From positions 1 through 30,232 of the forward strand of contig JAFTKI010000072.1 of the NCBI GenBank assembly GCA_017453335.1: a DNA stretch of 30,232 bases, read 5' to 3'. Position 1 is the stretch's first letter. The number at the start of each line of letters is the position of its first letter. Shown piece by piece: positions 6,751 to 15,457 of the stretch. The stretch is from Clostridia bacterium. Its GTDB lineage: Bacteria; Bacillota_A; Clostridia; Oscillospirales; CAG-272. The position numbers and the translations under genes were made by a program. The notes under the pieces were generated by a model, which was given only the letters and a program-made list of their open reading frames with translations, made no database searches and was not told the DNA's origin.

Positions 6751-9360
6751 TTATTGCAAGCGTTTTTTCAGATCGAACAGGAAGGACATACACTCAAACG
6801 GCGAGAGCGTGTTCAGATCTACGCCCTTCAGCTCCGCGATCACCTGATCGTTGATGCAATCGTCAAACGAGATCAGCGAATCGTCCTTCTCCACGGTCTT
6901 TTTCTTGGTTCCGATGCCGCCCTCCGTACCGTCCGAAATGGCACGCGAGGTCGCTTCCACCGATGCCAGCACCTCACGGGCGCGCTTGATGACCTCATTG
7001 GGAAGTCCTGCCAGCTTTGCCACCTCGATGCCGTAGCTGTCGTCGGTGGAGCCGCGCACGATCTTGCGCAGGAAGGTGATGCTGTCGCCGCGCTTCTTGG
7101 CGGCAATGTTATAATTGACCACGCCCTCGAATTCCTCCTCCATAGAGGTCAATTCGTGGTAGTGGGTTGCGAACAGAGTCTTGGCACCGATCTTCCGCCC
7201 CGAGGTATATTCCACGATGGCGCGGGCGATGCTCATGCCGTCAAAGGTCGAGGTTCCTCTGCCAACCTCGTCATAGATGATCAGACTGCGGCGCGTGGCA
7301 TTTTTGAGAATATACGAGACCTCGTTCATCTCCAGCATAAAGGTGGACTGTCCCGATGCAAGATCATCGGACGCTCCCACACGCGTGAACAGCTTGTCCA
7401 CGATTCCCACACGCGCCTCCTTGGCAGGCACGAACGAACCGATCTGTGCCATAACGGTGATCAGGGCAACCTGACGCATATAGGTAGATTTACCTGCCAT
7501 ATTAGGGCCTGTGATCAGCATCAAGCGCTGATCGGTGGTGTTGAGATGTACATCGTTTGGAACAAAATAACTGTCCTTCACGAATTTCTCCACCACAGGG
7601 TGTCTTCCGTCAACGATATCGATCGTGTCGCCCTGATCGATCTCGGGGCGAACGTAGTTGTTTTTGGAGGCTACCGTTGCAAGCGACAGATAGGCATCCA
7701 GCTCGGCAAGCAACGCCGCCGTTTTTTGGATTCGTGCGCTCTGCTCGGAAACATAGTTGCGGATCTCTTGGAAAAGCTCGTGTTCCAGGGCGCAAATCTT
7801 ATCGGCAGCCCCCAGAATGGTGTTTTCCAGATCCTTGAGCTCCTCGGTGAAATAGCGCTCGCAGTTGGAAAGCGTTTGCTTGCGGATATAGCGATCGGGT
7901 ACCATACCAATCAGCGATTTGGTGACCTCGATGTAATAACCGAACACCTTGTTATAATGGATCTTCAGAGTTTTGATTCCCGTTTTTTCGCGTTCCTCCT
8001 CGGTCAGCTTTTCCAGCCACCCTTTGCCGTCCTTCATCACCGAACGCAGATAGTCCACATCCTTATTGTAGCCCTCGGCAATGATCCCGCCATCGCGGAT
8101 CGAAAAGGGCGGATCCTCGCAGATCGCGGCGTTGACCGTATTGTACACGTCACCAAGCGGATCAAGCTCCCGACAGATGCGGCGCAGCTCACCGCTTTGA
8201 CATTGAGACAAAAGCTCACGGATCTCGGGCAACAGTGCCGCGGTATTGCTCACCGCACGCAGATCCTTGCCGTTTGCGCTTCCGTAAACGATACGGGTGA
8301 CCAAGCGCTCCAGATCAAGCACTCCCGAAAGGCTCTCCGCAAGCTGCTCACGCAGCATATAGCTGCCGCAAAGCTCCTCCACGGCTCCCTGTCGTGCAAT
8401 GATCTGCGAGGGACTGAGCAACGGATGCTCTACCCATTTGCGCAACAAGCGCGCGCCCGATGCGGTCTTGGTCTTATCCAATACCCACAAAAGCGAGCCC
8501 TTCTTTTCCTTGGTGCGCATCGACTCGGTAAGCTCCAGATTGCGGCGCGTATTGATATCCATTTCCAGATACTGACCGTCCGAATAAACACTCAGCTCCT
8601 TCATGTAAGAAATTTCACTTTTTTTGGTATCGATGATGTACGAAAGGATGGCTCCCACCGCCATCACCAACGGTTTATCGGAGAGAATCTCGGGACGGAT
8701 GCTGTCCCCGAACTGCTGTGCCACCAGCTCCTTTGCGGCGGCGTACTCAAATCTTGCGCTCTGTCCGTCGGTGAGCATGATCGTGTCATGTCCCGCGATA
8801 AACTCGCCCACCTCGCCCATATTTGCCGCCTTGAGATTGCAAACGATCTCACGCGGCGCGTAGGTGCCAAGCTCGCTTTTCAGGCGTGCTTCCATATTGT
8901 TGCCGTCCAGCACCGTGGCACAGACCTCGGCGGTGGAAATATCGGCAAAGCAAAGACCAAACTCAAACTCGCCCATATAAAGAGCGCACAGATAGTTGTT
9001 TCTCTGCTCGGAAAGGAAGCCCGACTCGATCAGCGTACCCGGTGTGATCACTCGCACGACCTCGCGCTTGACCAGTCCCTTTGCAAGGGCGGGATCCTCC
9101 ACCTGCTCGCAGATGGCAACCTTGTAGCCCTTTTCGATCAGCTTGCCGATATAGCCCTCCGAGGAGTGAAACGGCACACCGCACATCGGCGCGCGCTCGG
9201 GTTCTCCACAGTCTCTGCCCGTCAGCGTCAGCTCCAGCTCACGGGAGGCAAGCACGGCATCGTCAAAGAACATCTCGTAGAAATCCCCGAGACGGTAAAA
9301 CAGGAAATGATCCTTATACTGTTCCTTGATCTGTAAATATTGCTCCATCATGGGCGTCAT
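6751..9360 (-). CDS. mutS: DNA mismatch repair protein MutS
   Basis: 869 aa. Recognises mismatches and small loops, then recruits MutL. The N-terminal mismatch-reading motif is GDFYEMF (Phe27-Tyr-Glu29). The C-terminal ABC-type ATPase has Walker A GPNMAGKSTYMRQ (about 618), the DLASGQSTFMLEM signature, Walker B SLIIYDEVGRGTSTFDG (about 697) and the FATHYHEL switch. The C-terminus ends in DLNTLSPFECMSFLFDLKK, the usual MutS tail. Length is standard. Three ATG codons lie close together (9369, 9360, 9351); AAAGAGG lies one base from the first but ten from the second, so 9360 is chosen. Same operon as ylbF (71-nt gap) and mutL. Confidence 0.97.
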   Translation of the reverse strand: MTPMMEQYLQIKEQYKDHFLFYRLGDFYEMFFDDAVLASRELELTLTGRDCGEPERAPMCGVPFHSSEGYIGKLIEKGYKVAICEQVEDPALAKGLVKREVVRVITPGTLIESGFLSEQRNNYLCALYMGEFEFGLCFADISTAEVCATVLDGNNMEARLKSELGTYAPREIVCNLKAANMGEVGEFIAGHDTIMLTDGQSARFEYAAAKELVAQQFGDSIRPEILSDKPLVMAVGAILSYIIDTKKSEISYMKELSVYSDGQYLEMDINTRRNLELTESMRTKEKKGSLLWVLDKTKTASGARLLRKWVEHPLLSPSQIIARQGAVEELCGSYMLREQLAESLSGVLDLERLVTRIVYGSANGKDLRAVSNTAALLPEIRELLSQCQSGELRRICRELDPLGDVYNTVNAAICEDPPFSIRDGGIIAEGYNKDVDYLRSVMKDGKGWLEKLTEEEREKTGIKTLKIHYNKVFGYYIEVTKSLIGMVPDRYIRKQTLSNCERYFTEELKDLENTILGAADKICALEHELFQEIRNYVSEQSARIQKTAALLAELDAYLSLATVASKNNYVRPEIDQGDTIDIVDGRHPVVEKFVKDSYFVPNDVHLNTTDQRLMLITGPNMAGKSTYMRQVALITVMAQIGSFVPAKEARVGIVDKLFTRVGASDDLASGQSTFMLEMNEVSYILKNATRRSLIIYDEVGRGTSTFDGMSIARAIVEYTSGRKIGAKTLFATHYHELTSMEEEFEGVVNYNIAAKKRGDSITFLRKIVRGSTDDSYGIEVAKLAGLPNEVIKRAREVLASVEATSRAISDGTEGGIGTKKKTVEKDDSLISFDDCINDQVIAELKGVDLNTLSPFECMSFLFDLKKRLQ

Positions 9361-9431
9361 GGCAAGCATACCTCTTTCATTGATTCGTTCTTAACGTATT
9401 TGGTCAAAATTGCGGTTGACATTCGGGAGGA

Positions 9432-9821
9432 TCAGTGGCATCCGCCGCAGGTCGAGCAGTTGTGCGTACAACCCGAGGGCTCCTCTCCCGTGATCTGCAT
9501 TGTAATAGTGCTGTTGACTGCATTCATCAATTCGTTCACCGCCGCCTGCGCCTCGTTGAGAGCCACAAACACGGGGTGCGTCATGATCTGCTTGTACAGC
9601 TCGTTGATGCGGTCCTGCACCGTTTCCACCAACAGCATATCTCGGTCCTCTGCCTTTCCTACCTCTGCCTGCAATACCTGTTGCTGGGTTTCATATTCAC
9701 TCATCAGCGATTGCAATTCGGCACTTGTTTCATAAGCCAGACGTGCGCTCTCCAGCTTTTTCAGGCGCTCGTCCTCCTTCAATTTATTGCCCAGCTCTGC
9801 GGCAAGCTCAAAAATTTCCAT
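9432..9821 (-). CDS. YlbF/YmcA-family protein with Cys-rich tail
   Basis: 129 aa. The helical body (ELAAELGNKLKEDERLKKLESARLAYE...) matches the YlbF/YmcA family. In Bacillus subtilis the family members YlbF and YmcA form the Ric complex with YaaT, which binds [4Fe-4S] clusters and affects RNase Y, competence and biofilm formation. The C-terminus carries CTHNCSTCGGC (CxxxCxxCxxC), a likely Fe-S or metal site. The position directly after miaB and before mutS matches the B. subtilis ymcB-ymcA-(cotE)-mutS-mutL order, which supports a YmcA-like identity; which paralogue it is cannot be settled here. It starts 20 nt after the miaB stop. A direct role in mismatch repair is not implied. Confidence 0.85.
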   Translation of the reverse strand: MEIFELAAELGNKLKEDERLKKLESARLAYETSAELQSLMSEYETQQQVLQAEVGKAEDRDMLLVETVQDRINELYKQIMTHPVFVALNEAQAAVNELMNAVNSTITMQITGEEPSGCTHNCSTCGGCH

Positions 9822-9841
9822 TTTGGTTTCCTCTGTTTCTT

Positions 9842-11281
9842 TTAGTTTTCAATTTTATGACCGTACAGCGCAAAAGCATCGGCGCGTTCGATCCGTATAT
9901 TCACAAATTTTCCCGTATCCTCGGCAACTCCCTCGAAAAAGACGATCTTGTTGCCCTCGTTGCGTCCCGCAAAGAGAGATGCGTTGTTTTTGCTGACTCC
10001 GTCACACAAAACGCGTACTGTTTTTCCAACCAAGGGCTGATTTTTCTCGGTGGCAATGCGGTTCTGCACAGCAAGAAGTCGCTCAAAGCGCGCACTCTTG
10101 ACGGCATCGGGTACCTGCTCCATTTTCGCCGCGGGAGTCCCCTTTCTGGGCGAATAGATGAACGAATACAGCATATCGAAGCGCACGTTTTCGAGCATGG
10201 CAAGCGTGGCTTCAAAATCCTCCTCGGTCTCACCCGGGAATCCCACAATAATATCCGACGTGATCGTGACATCGGGCATTTTCTTCCGCATATAGTCCAC
10301 AATTCCCAAATAACGAGCCGTATCATAATGACGGTTCATTGCCGACAGGATCCTGTCGCTTCCCGATTGCATGGGAAGGTGGAACTGACGCGCGATGTGG
10401 CGCGAATTCGCCATCACGTCAATCAGCTTCACGTCTGCATCCTTCGGGTGGCTGGTCATAAAGCGGAGCAAAAAATCCCCATCCAGCTTGTCCAATTCGG
10501 CAAGCAGATCGGCAAAATCGTAAGGATATCCGCTGTCCTTGCCGTAGGAGTTGACGTTCTGTCCCAAAAGCGTGATATCGCGGTACCCCTTGTCTACCAG
10601 CTCCCGAACCTCACGTACCACCTCGTGCATCTCGCGGCTTCGCTCGCGTCCGCGCACATAGGGGACGATGCAATAGGAACAGAAGTTGTTACAGCCGTAC
10701 ATGATCGACACCCAAGCGCGGTAATCGCTCTCGCGGTGGATCGGCAAGCCCTCTGCCACAAGGTATTCACTCTCCTCGGGGCAAAACAACCGCTTTCCGC
10801 GAGTCTTTTTTTCATAGATCAGCTGTGGAAGTCGGTGCAAGGACGAGGTTCCCAGCGTGAAATCCACATACGGATATCGGCGCTTGATCTCCTCGCGGCG
10901 ATGCTCCTGCGTGACCATACAGCCGCAAACACCGATCAGAAGCGCGGGGTTCTTTGCCTTCAGGTGCTTATACTGTCCCACGATCGAGAGTGCCTTGAGT
11001 TCGGCATGCTCCCGAATGGCACAGGTGTTCACAAGGATCAGATCGGCTTGCTCGGGGGCAGAACACAGCTCATACCCCATTGATTTCGCCATGCCCGACA
11101 GCTTTTCGCTGTCCGCTTCATTTTGCTGACAGCCAAAGGTCAGCACGAACGCCTTACGACGGGAAGCATTTTCGGCGGCATAGCAGTCGTTTTCCTCACG
11201 GATCCGCTCCACGAAAGCCGCCTGTGCCTCAACCTCTTCCTGTGGTAAAATATTGTTCTTTTTGATAGTTTGTTCGGTCAT
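9842..11281 (-). CDS. miaB: tRNA-2-methylthio-N6-dimethylallyladenosine synthase MiaB
   Basis: 479 aa. Radical-SAM methylthiotransferase adding the 2-methylthio group to i6A37 of tRNAs. The N-terminal UPF0004 domain has TFGCQQNEADSEKL and NTCAIREHAELK with its cluster cysteines, plus a third in GVCGCMV. The radical SAM motif CNNFCSYCIVPYVRGRE (about residue 200) holds the CxxxCxxC triad. The C-terminus (VRVLCDGVSKNNASLFAGRNEGNKIVFFEG) is a TRAM domain. An upstream in-frame start at 11335 would overlap the preceding gene; GAAAGGCG just before ATG 11281 supports MTEQTIKK. It follows the DnaI-like gene by 16 nt. miaA is not in the window. Confidence 0.96.
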   Translation of the reverse strand: MTEQTIKKNNILPQEEVEAQAAFVERIREENDCYAAENASRRKAFVLTFGCQQNEADSEKLSGMAKSMGYELCSAPEQADLILVNTCAIREHAELKALSIVGQYKHLKAKNPALLIGVCGCMVTQEHRREEIKRRYPYVDFTLGTSSLHRLPQLIYEKKTRGKRLFCPEESEYLVAEGLPIHRESDYRAWVSIMYGCNNFCSYCIVPYVRGRERSREMHEVVREVRELVDKGYRDITLLGQNVNSYGKDSGYPYDFADLLAELDKLDGDFLLRFMTSHPKDADVKLIDVMANSRHIARQFHLPMQSGSDRILSAMNRHYDTARYLGIVDYMRKKMPDVTITSDIIVGFPGETEEDFEATLAMLENVRFDMLYSFIYSPRKGTPAAKMEQVPDAVKSARFERLLAVQNRIATEKNQPLVGKTVRVLCDGVSKNNASLFAGRNEGNKIVFFEGVAEDTGKFVNIRIERADAFALYGHKIEN

Positions 11282-11297
11282 CGGAACGCCTTTCGTT

Positions 11298-12284
11298 TCA
11301 GTCTTGCGTTTTTTGCTTGCGCACATCGATTCCATAGAACGGAATGAGCAGATACTCGCCCAAAAGTCGGCTGGTGATGCGGTCGCTGTAGGTCTTTCTC
11401 AAATCCCCCGAGGTCAGATTGGTGCTGATCAGAGTAGGCTTGGAAAGATTGAGGCGCGTGTTCAGCACATGATAGAGACAGGACAGCGTAAACTGATTGA
11501 CCACCTCGGTTCCAAGGTCATCAATGATCAGCAGATCGCACTCGGTGTAGCGCGCCGTGTCGTCTCCGTCACCCTGTGCCAGACCGTTTCCGAAGCGGCG
11601 GCACTCAAAATCCGAGATCATTCCCACCGCGCTGTTATAAAACACGTCGTAGCCGCGTGAAATAACGGTACGCGCCACAGCCGTGGAAAGATGCGTTTTT
11701 CCAAGTCCCGTTCCGCCAAGGAACAACAAGCTTTGTGGCGCAGGCTTGCCCTCCTCCATCGAAAAGCTCTCCGCGAAGCGGCGCACCGTGTGATAGTTGC
11801 GCGACATGATCTCATATTCCTGCGGCTTCCCACGGTAATAGTTCAGCGAAAAATTCTCAAAGGACTGCTTGCGCAAAAGTCCCGAAAGTCCCGATGCCTC
11901 CATACCCGCCTCGGTCAAGCGGCGGCGCATACACTCGCACATCCGAATGCCCACAAAGCCCGAATCCTCGCACTTCGGACACTCGTATTTCGGTTCGCTG
12001 TAGTCGGTCGGGAATCCGTTTTTGCGCAACAGCTCTCCGCGAACCGCACAGATACGCTCGTTTTCCTCGCGCAATGCCGCGATCTCGGCGTCGGTGTTGC
12101 CGCCCTTCAGTGCCGCCTCCATGATCCGCAAACCAAAGGTGGAAAGCCGTGCGTCCAGCTCTCTCAGCTCGGGAATCGCGGCATAAAGCTCCGCGCGGCG
12201 CGCATCTGCCTCTGCACGGGCCTCGAACGGCTTTGTTTCATATTCGGCGCGAATACGCTTGTATGTATCTTTGTTATATCCCAT
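11298..12284 (-). CDS. DnaI/DnaC-like helicase-loader ATPase
   Basis: 328 aa AAA+ protein of the DnaC/DnaI/IstB family that loads the replicative helicase at origins and restarted forks. The N-terminus is helical (MGYNKDTYKRIRAEYE...), followed by a zinc-binding-like block YECPKCEDSGFVGIRMCEC (about 112-130) as in DnaI. Walker A is GGTGLGKTH (about 193), Walker B is LLIIDDLGTE (about 251), and sensor/arginine-finger blocks STNLT and SDRITSRLLGE follow. Immediate pairing with a DnaD-family gene (11-nt gap) fits the Firmicutes primosome and argues against an IS21 IstB. No transposase is nearby. Confidence 0.9.
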   Translation of the reverse strand: MGYNKDTYKRIRAEYETKPFEARAEADARRAELYAAIPELRELDARLSTFGLRIMEAALKGGNTDAEIAALREENERICAVRGELLRKNGFPTDYSEPKYECPKCEDSGFVGIRMCECMRRRLTEAGMEASGLSGLLRKQSFENFSLNYYRGKPQEYEIMSRNYHTVRRFAESFSMEEGKPAPQSLLFLGGTGLGKTHLSTAVARTVISRGYDVFYNSAVGMISDFECRRFGNGLAQGDGDDTARYTECDLLIIDDLGTEVVNQFTLSCLYHVLNTRLNLSKPTLISTNLTSGDLRKTYSDRITSRLLGEYLLIPFYGIDVRKQKTQD

Positions 12285-12295
12285 ATCCTTCTCCT

Positions 12296-13318
12296 TTATG
12301 ACTTGGAGGATCCCGTTACCTCGTCGGCGCCGGTCTCGCGGAAGCTGCGCTTGAGCGCCGCCTCAAAGTAGTCGTCGGTGTCAAAGCTGTTTCCGAGAAC
12401 GCTCTCGCCGGACGAGCCCGTTGTTTTCCGTCCCTTTTGCCCGCTCCGCTTCTCGGCATCGGCGGCAATGGCGGCATCGATCTCTTCGGCACTCTTCAGC
12501 CCCTCCGAGTTCCAACGCTCCAGAATCGAGTTGGCATAAGGCAAGGAAGCATCTCCCGTTGCCTGTACCGTCAACTCGTAGGCTCGGCGGACGATCTCAA
12601 TATCATATCCAAAGCTCACCCACGCACGCAGCATCTTGTCCTCGCGCGAGGTCAAAGCACGGCTCTTCATGCCAAACATCGAACGAACCTGTCCTTCAAA
12701 GCTGCGCAACGCTTCCACGGTGCGAAGCTCCTCCTCCAAGAGGTCCGAGGTGGTGATCCCGCGCTCCACCAGCGGATACGCGTATTTTTCAATGGCACGA
12801 AGATTGACCTTCCCGATCCGCTTGCAATGCGCCAGCAAAAGCAGGATACATTCCTCGCTCATACCGAGGTAGTCCAGCATGCCAACCATGATATTCACTT
12901 CGCTCATGTTGAAGATCTTTCCCAAGATCTGCTGTGCTTCATCGATCAGCATCCGTACCGATTCGCGCTTTTCGAGCAGCTCGGCAAGCTCGGTGGAGGT
13001 ATAATTGGGAAGCTCGTCGGCACGCTTCATCGGCTTTTTCTTCGCAGGTGCGGCAGGCGAAGTTTGTGCAGGCTGTGCCATCACGGGAATCGCCTTGCCA
13101 TCGGCACATAGCACTCCCTTGTCGCACCAAAAGGCAATCGCTGCCTCGGCTTCCTTCGCACTGCAATCGGCAAGCTTGGCAAGCTGTGCGGTCTTATCTG
13201 CCAGTGACAGATCGGACGCAAGCCACAGCAAAACGCGCAGTGCCGCGGCATCGGCATCGGTATGCGACAGCACCGAGGCAGGCAATACCAATACGTCTTG
13301 CAAAAAGTTCAATTTCAT
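12296..13318 (-). CDS. DnaD-domain replication initiation protein
   Basis: 340 aa. The N-terminal half resembles the winged-helix DDBH1-like region (VLSHTDADAAALRVLLWLASD... LADCSAKEAEAAIAFWCDKGVL). The DnaB_2/DnaD-type DDBH2 domain (about 125-265) includes SVRMLIDEAQQILGKIFNMSEVNIMVGMLDYLG and SREDKMLRAWVSFGYDIEIVRRAYELTVQATGDASLPYANSIL, close to the YxxxIL-type ending of the family, and a low-complexity charged tail follows. In Firmicutes, DnaD/DnaB proteins remodel DNA and help DnaI load the helicase, which agrees with its operon partner. AAGGAAG before ATG 13318 supports this start over the longer reading from 13363. Confidence 0.85.
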   Translation of the reverse strand: MKLNFLQDVLVLPASVLSHTDADAAALRVLLWLASDLSLADKTAQLAKLADCSAKEAEAAIAFWCDKGVLCADGKAIPVMAQPAQTSPAAPAKKKPMKRADELPNYTSTELAELLEKRESVRMLIDEAQQILGKIFNMSEVNIMVGMLDYLGMSEECILLLLAHCKRIGKVNLRAIEKYAYPLVERGITTSDLLEEELRTVEALRSFEGQVRSMFGMKSRALTSREDKMLRAWVSFGYDIEIVRRAYELTVQATGDASLPYANSILERWNSEGLKSAEEIDAAIAADAEKRSGQKGRKTTGSSGESVLGNSFDTDDYFEAALKRSFRETGADEVTGSSKS

Positions 13319-13332
13319 ATATGTCTTCCTTC

Positions 13333-14007
13333 TTATTTTTTCTCGTCCTCGGCAGGTGTGCAAAGCTTGTAATTGAGGATCATCAAGGAATCTCCCAAGT
13401 GGACATTCTCCACGATCACCTCGGGATGCCCGTCAAAGCTCAGCTCCTTGGCGGTAAAATTCCACAAGCCGCGAACACCGTAATTCACCAGCGCGTCGGC
13501 AACCTCGTTCACGCTCTCCTTTGGCAGAGTCAGCACCGCCATGTCCACGGGAACCTCTCGGCAAAAGCGCTCCAGCTCGCTCATGTTGCGGATCTTCACA
13601 CCCCCAACCTCTTTTCCGATCAGATTCACGCTGATATCGAACATTGCCACGATATCCACACCGCGCTTTTCAAACATGGGCGAACGCACCAAGGCGCGCC
13701 CCAGGTCACCCGCTCCGATGATGATCGCGCGAATCCCCGCGCCAACGCCCAACAGCTCGCAAATACGGGCATACAGATAGTTGACGTTGTAGCCGTAGCC
13801 CTGCTGACCAAAGCCGCCAAAGCAGTTCAGATCCTGTCGGATCTGCGATGCGGTCACATTCATCATTTTTGAAAGCTCTCCCGAGCTGATGCGCATTTTT
13901 CCCTGTCGGATCAGCTCCCGCAAATAACGGAAGTACCGAGGCAAACGGCGGATCACCGCCTGAGAGACGTTTGTGCGCTCATAATTGCTGTGCTGTTCAA
14001 AGCTCAT
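13333..14007 (-). CDS. rex: Redox-sensing transcriptional repressor Rex
   Basis: 224 aa. Senses the NADH/NAD+ ratio and represses fermentative and anaerobic genes. The N-terminal winged helix spans QAVIRRLPRYFRYLREL to RQDLNCFGGFGQQGYGYNV; the Rossmann fold has IIIGAGDLGRAL (GxGxxG, about 85-96), followed by VAMFDIS and VPVDMAVLTLP. The C-terminal domain-swap helix includes VENVHLGDSLMILNYKL. GAAAGGA before ATG 14007 supports this start over 14040. It is first gene of the rex-dnaD-dnaI-miaB-ylbF-mutS-mutL unit. I found no clear Rex operator (TTGTGAA...TTCACAA type) upstream, so autoregulation is not evident. Confidence 0.95.
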   Translation of the reverse strand: MSFEQHSNYERTNVSQAVIRRLPRYFRYLRELIRQGKMRISSGELSKMMNVTASQIRQDLNCFGGFGQQGYGYNVNYLYARICELLGVGAGIRAIIIGAGDLGRALVRSPMFEKRGVDIVAMFDISVNLIGKEVGGVKIRNMSELERFCREVPVDMAVLTLPKESVNEVADALVNYGVRGLWNFTAKELSFDGHPEVIVENVHLGDSLMILNYKLCTPAEDEKK

Positions 14008-14040
14008 AGAAACGATCCTTTCAATCGGCAGCACGGTCAT

Positions 14041-14412
14041 GCGTCGCGCCCGAAAAGGAGCCGTTTATGCCGTTTGCTGCCATACGATTTGTTATAATTG
14101 ACGAAAAAATTTTTTTGAGTTTCCCACATTTTGGAAGGCGAGTTTTAGTTTTCCACATCGGCCCAAGTGGGTAATTTTTCAACAAACTACACAGGGTTAT
14201 CCACAAAAAGTCAAGCAAAATCATGCTTTTGGAGGGGTTGACCGTATAATATTCACTGTTTTTACACAAAAAGCCGAGAGTTTTGCACAGCCTGTGGAAA
14301 AGTATTGTGGAAAAGCCAAAAAGCCAAAAATTTGTAGCTTTCTAAAATAATTCGTATATTTCGACGAAATTCGATTATTTTGCAAAAAGGGCTTGACAAG
14401 CGTTTTCCCCAC
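14041..14412. promoter_or_regulatory. AT-rich rex-tsaD gap with DnaA-box cluster
   Basis: Seven DnaA-box-like 9-mers lie within 195 bp. Plus strand: TTTCCCACA (14120-14128), TTTTCCACA (14149-14157), TTATCCACA (14197-14205, exact consensus), TTTTACACA (14260-14268) and TTTTGCACA (14281-14289). Minus strand: two TTTTCCACA (14293-14301 and 14306-14314). Short A/T runs (14104-14117) lie beside them. A weak rex promoter may sit here (minus-strand TATAAC at 14096-14091), but no good -35 is seen. No ORF is credible. Confidence 0.7.
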
Positions 14413-15426
14413 TCAGTTTCCGTCATCGTTTGCAGACGCGTTGAGCGAGGTGTCGGCAAGGTTGCCGATCCTGTATTGGAAGTAGCCCGCCGCCGCGATC
14501 ATTGCACCGTTGTCGCCGCACAAGGAACGGTCGGGCATTGCCAGCGCAACGCCCTTTTTGCGGCACATTTCTTCCAACGCCGCGCGAAGATGCGAGTTCG
14601 CCGCAACACCGCCTGCCAGCACCAACGTGGTCAAGCCTGTCCGCTCCAATGCCATCTCCGCCTTCTTGGTGATCGCACGAACCACCTGATATGTATAGGA
14701 TGCCGCAACATCGGCGCGGTTGATCGGCTCTCCCTTTTGCTCCATGCTGTTCAGATAGTTGAGTGCGGCGGTCTTGATTCCGCTGAACGACAGATCCAGC
14801 GTGTCGCCTCCCAAGGCGGGAGACGGAAACACGATCGCGCGCGGATCGCCCTCATAAGCCAAACGGTCGATTGCCGCGCCGCCGGGATACGGAAGACCGA
14901 TCACACGTCCGATCTTATCAAACGCCTCGCCTGCGGCATCGTCACGCGTGCCGCCGATCTCTTCAAAATCAGTGTAACTGCTGACACGGTAGAGCGAGGT
15001 ATGTCCTCCCGACACCACCAGTGCCAAAAAGGGAGGCTCCAGCTCGGGATGCGACAGATATGCCGCCGCAACGTGTCCGTGAATATGATTCACTGCCACC
15101 AAAGGCAGTTGCTTGGAATACGCCAGAGATTTGGCGAAATTGACTCCAACCAGCAAGGCGCCGATCAATCCGGGAAACGCCGTGACAGCCACAGCCCCCA
15201 GATCCTTAACGCCGATTCCCGCCGTTTCCAACGCCTCGTAAACGATGCCCGACACTGCCTCGATATGCGCTCGGCTGGCAATTTCGGGAACCACTCCGCC
15301 GTACAGGCGATGTGTTTCGATCTGCGATGCTACGATGTTGGAGCAGATCCTGCGAGTCCTCTCCCCCATTTCCACAACGGCGGCAGAGGTCTCGTCACAG
15401 GAGCTTTCCATTCCTAAAATATACAT
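14413..15426 (-). CDS. tsaD: tRNA threonylcarbamoyladenosine synthase subunit TsaD
   Basis: 337 aa. Catalytic subunit of the t6A37 tRNA-modification machinery (formerly gcp), acting with TsaB and TsaE. ASKHA-fold motifs: GMESSCDETSAAVV at the N-terminus, GGVVPEIASRAHIE, the metal-binding His block VNHIHGH (about 112-118), LVVSGGHTSLY, GRVIGLPYPGG, and LAGGVAANSHLR followed by DNGAMIA. Length is standard and the N-terminal start is canonical (MYILGMESS). It follows rimI by 31 nt, a common pairing in Firmicutes; tsaB and tsaE, often upstream of rimI, are absent here, their usual place being taken by a phosphatase and a lipoprotein gene. Confidence 0.97.
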   Translation of the reverse strand: MYILGMESSCDETSAAVVEMGERTRRICSNIVASQIETHRLYGGVVPEIASRAHIEAVSGIVYEALETAGIGVKDLGAVAVTAFPGLIGALLVGVNFAKSLAYSKQLPLVAVNHIHGHVAAAYLSHPELEPPFLALVVSGGHTSLYRVSSYTDFEEIGGTRDDAAGEAFDKIGRVIGLPYPGGAAIDRLAYEGDPRAIVFPSPALGGDTLDLSFSGIKTAALNYLNSMEQKGEPINRADVAASYTYQVVRAITKKAEMALERTGLTTLVLAGGVAANSHLRAALEEMCRKKGVALAMPDRSLCGDNGAMIAAAGYFQYRIGNLADTSLNASANDDGN

Positions 15427-15457
15427 AGTCTTTCGTCTCTTTCCAAAAATTCAAAAC

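Noticed and set aside
6598..9336. 912-codon open frame on the plus strand, antisense to mutS
   Set aside because: Shadow of mutS codon usage: the translation has no recognisable domain and is rich in His, Arg and Cys, while the minus strand carries every MutS motif. The same applies to the long plus-strand frames at 1132-2583, 2653-3789 and 20482-22554.
14041..14412. Chromosomal origin oriC
   Set aside because: The DnaA boxes are numerous, but dnaA, dnaN or rpmH are not adjacent, which is the usual Firmicutes layout. A secondary DnaA-binding cluster is the safer reading.
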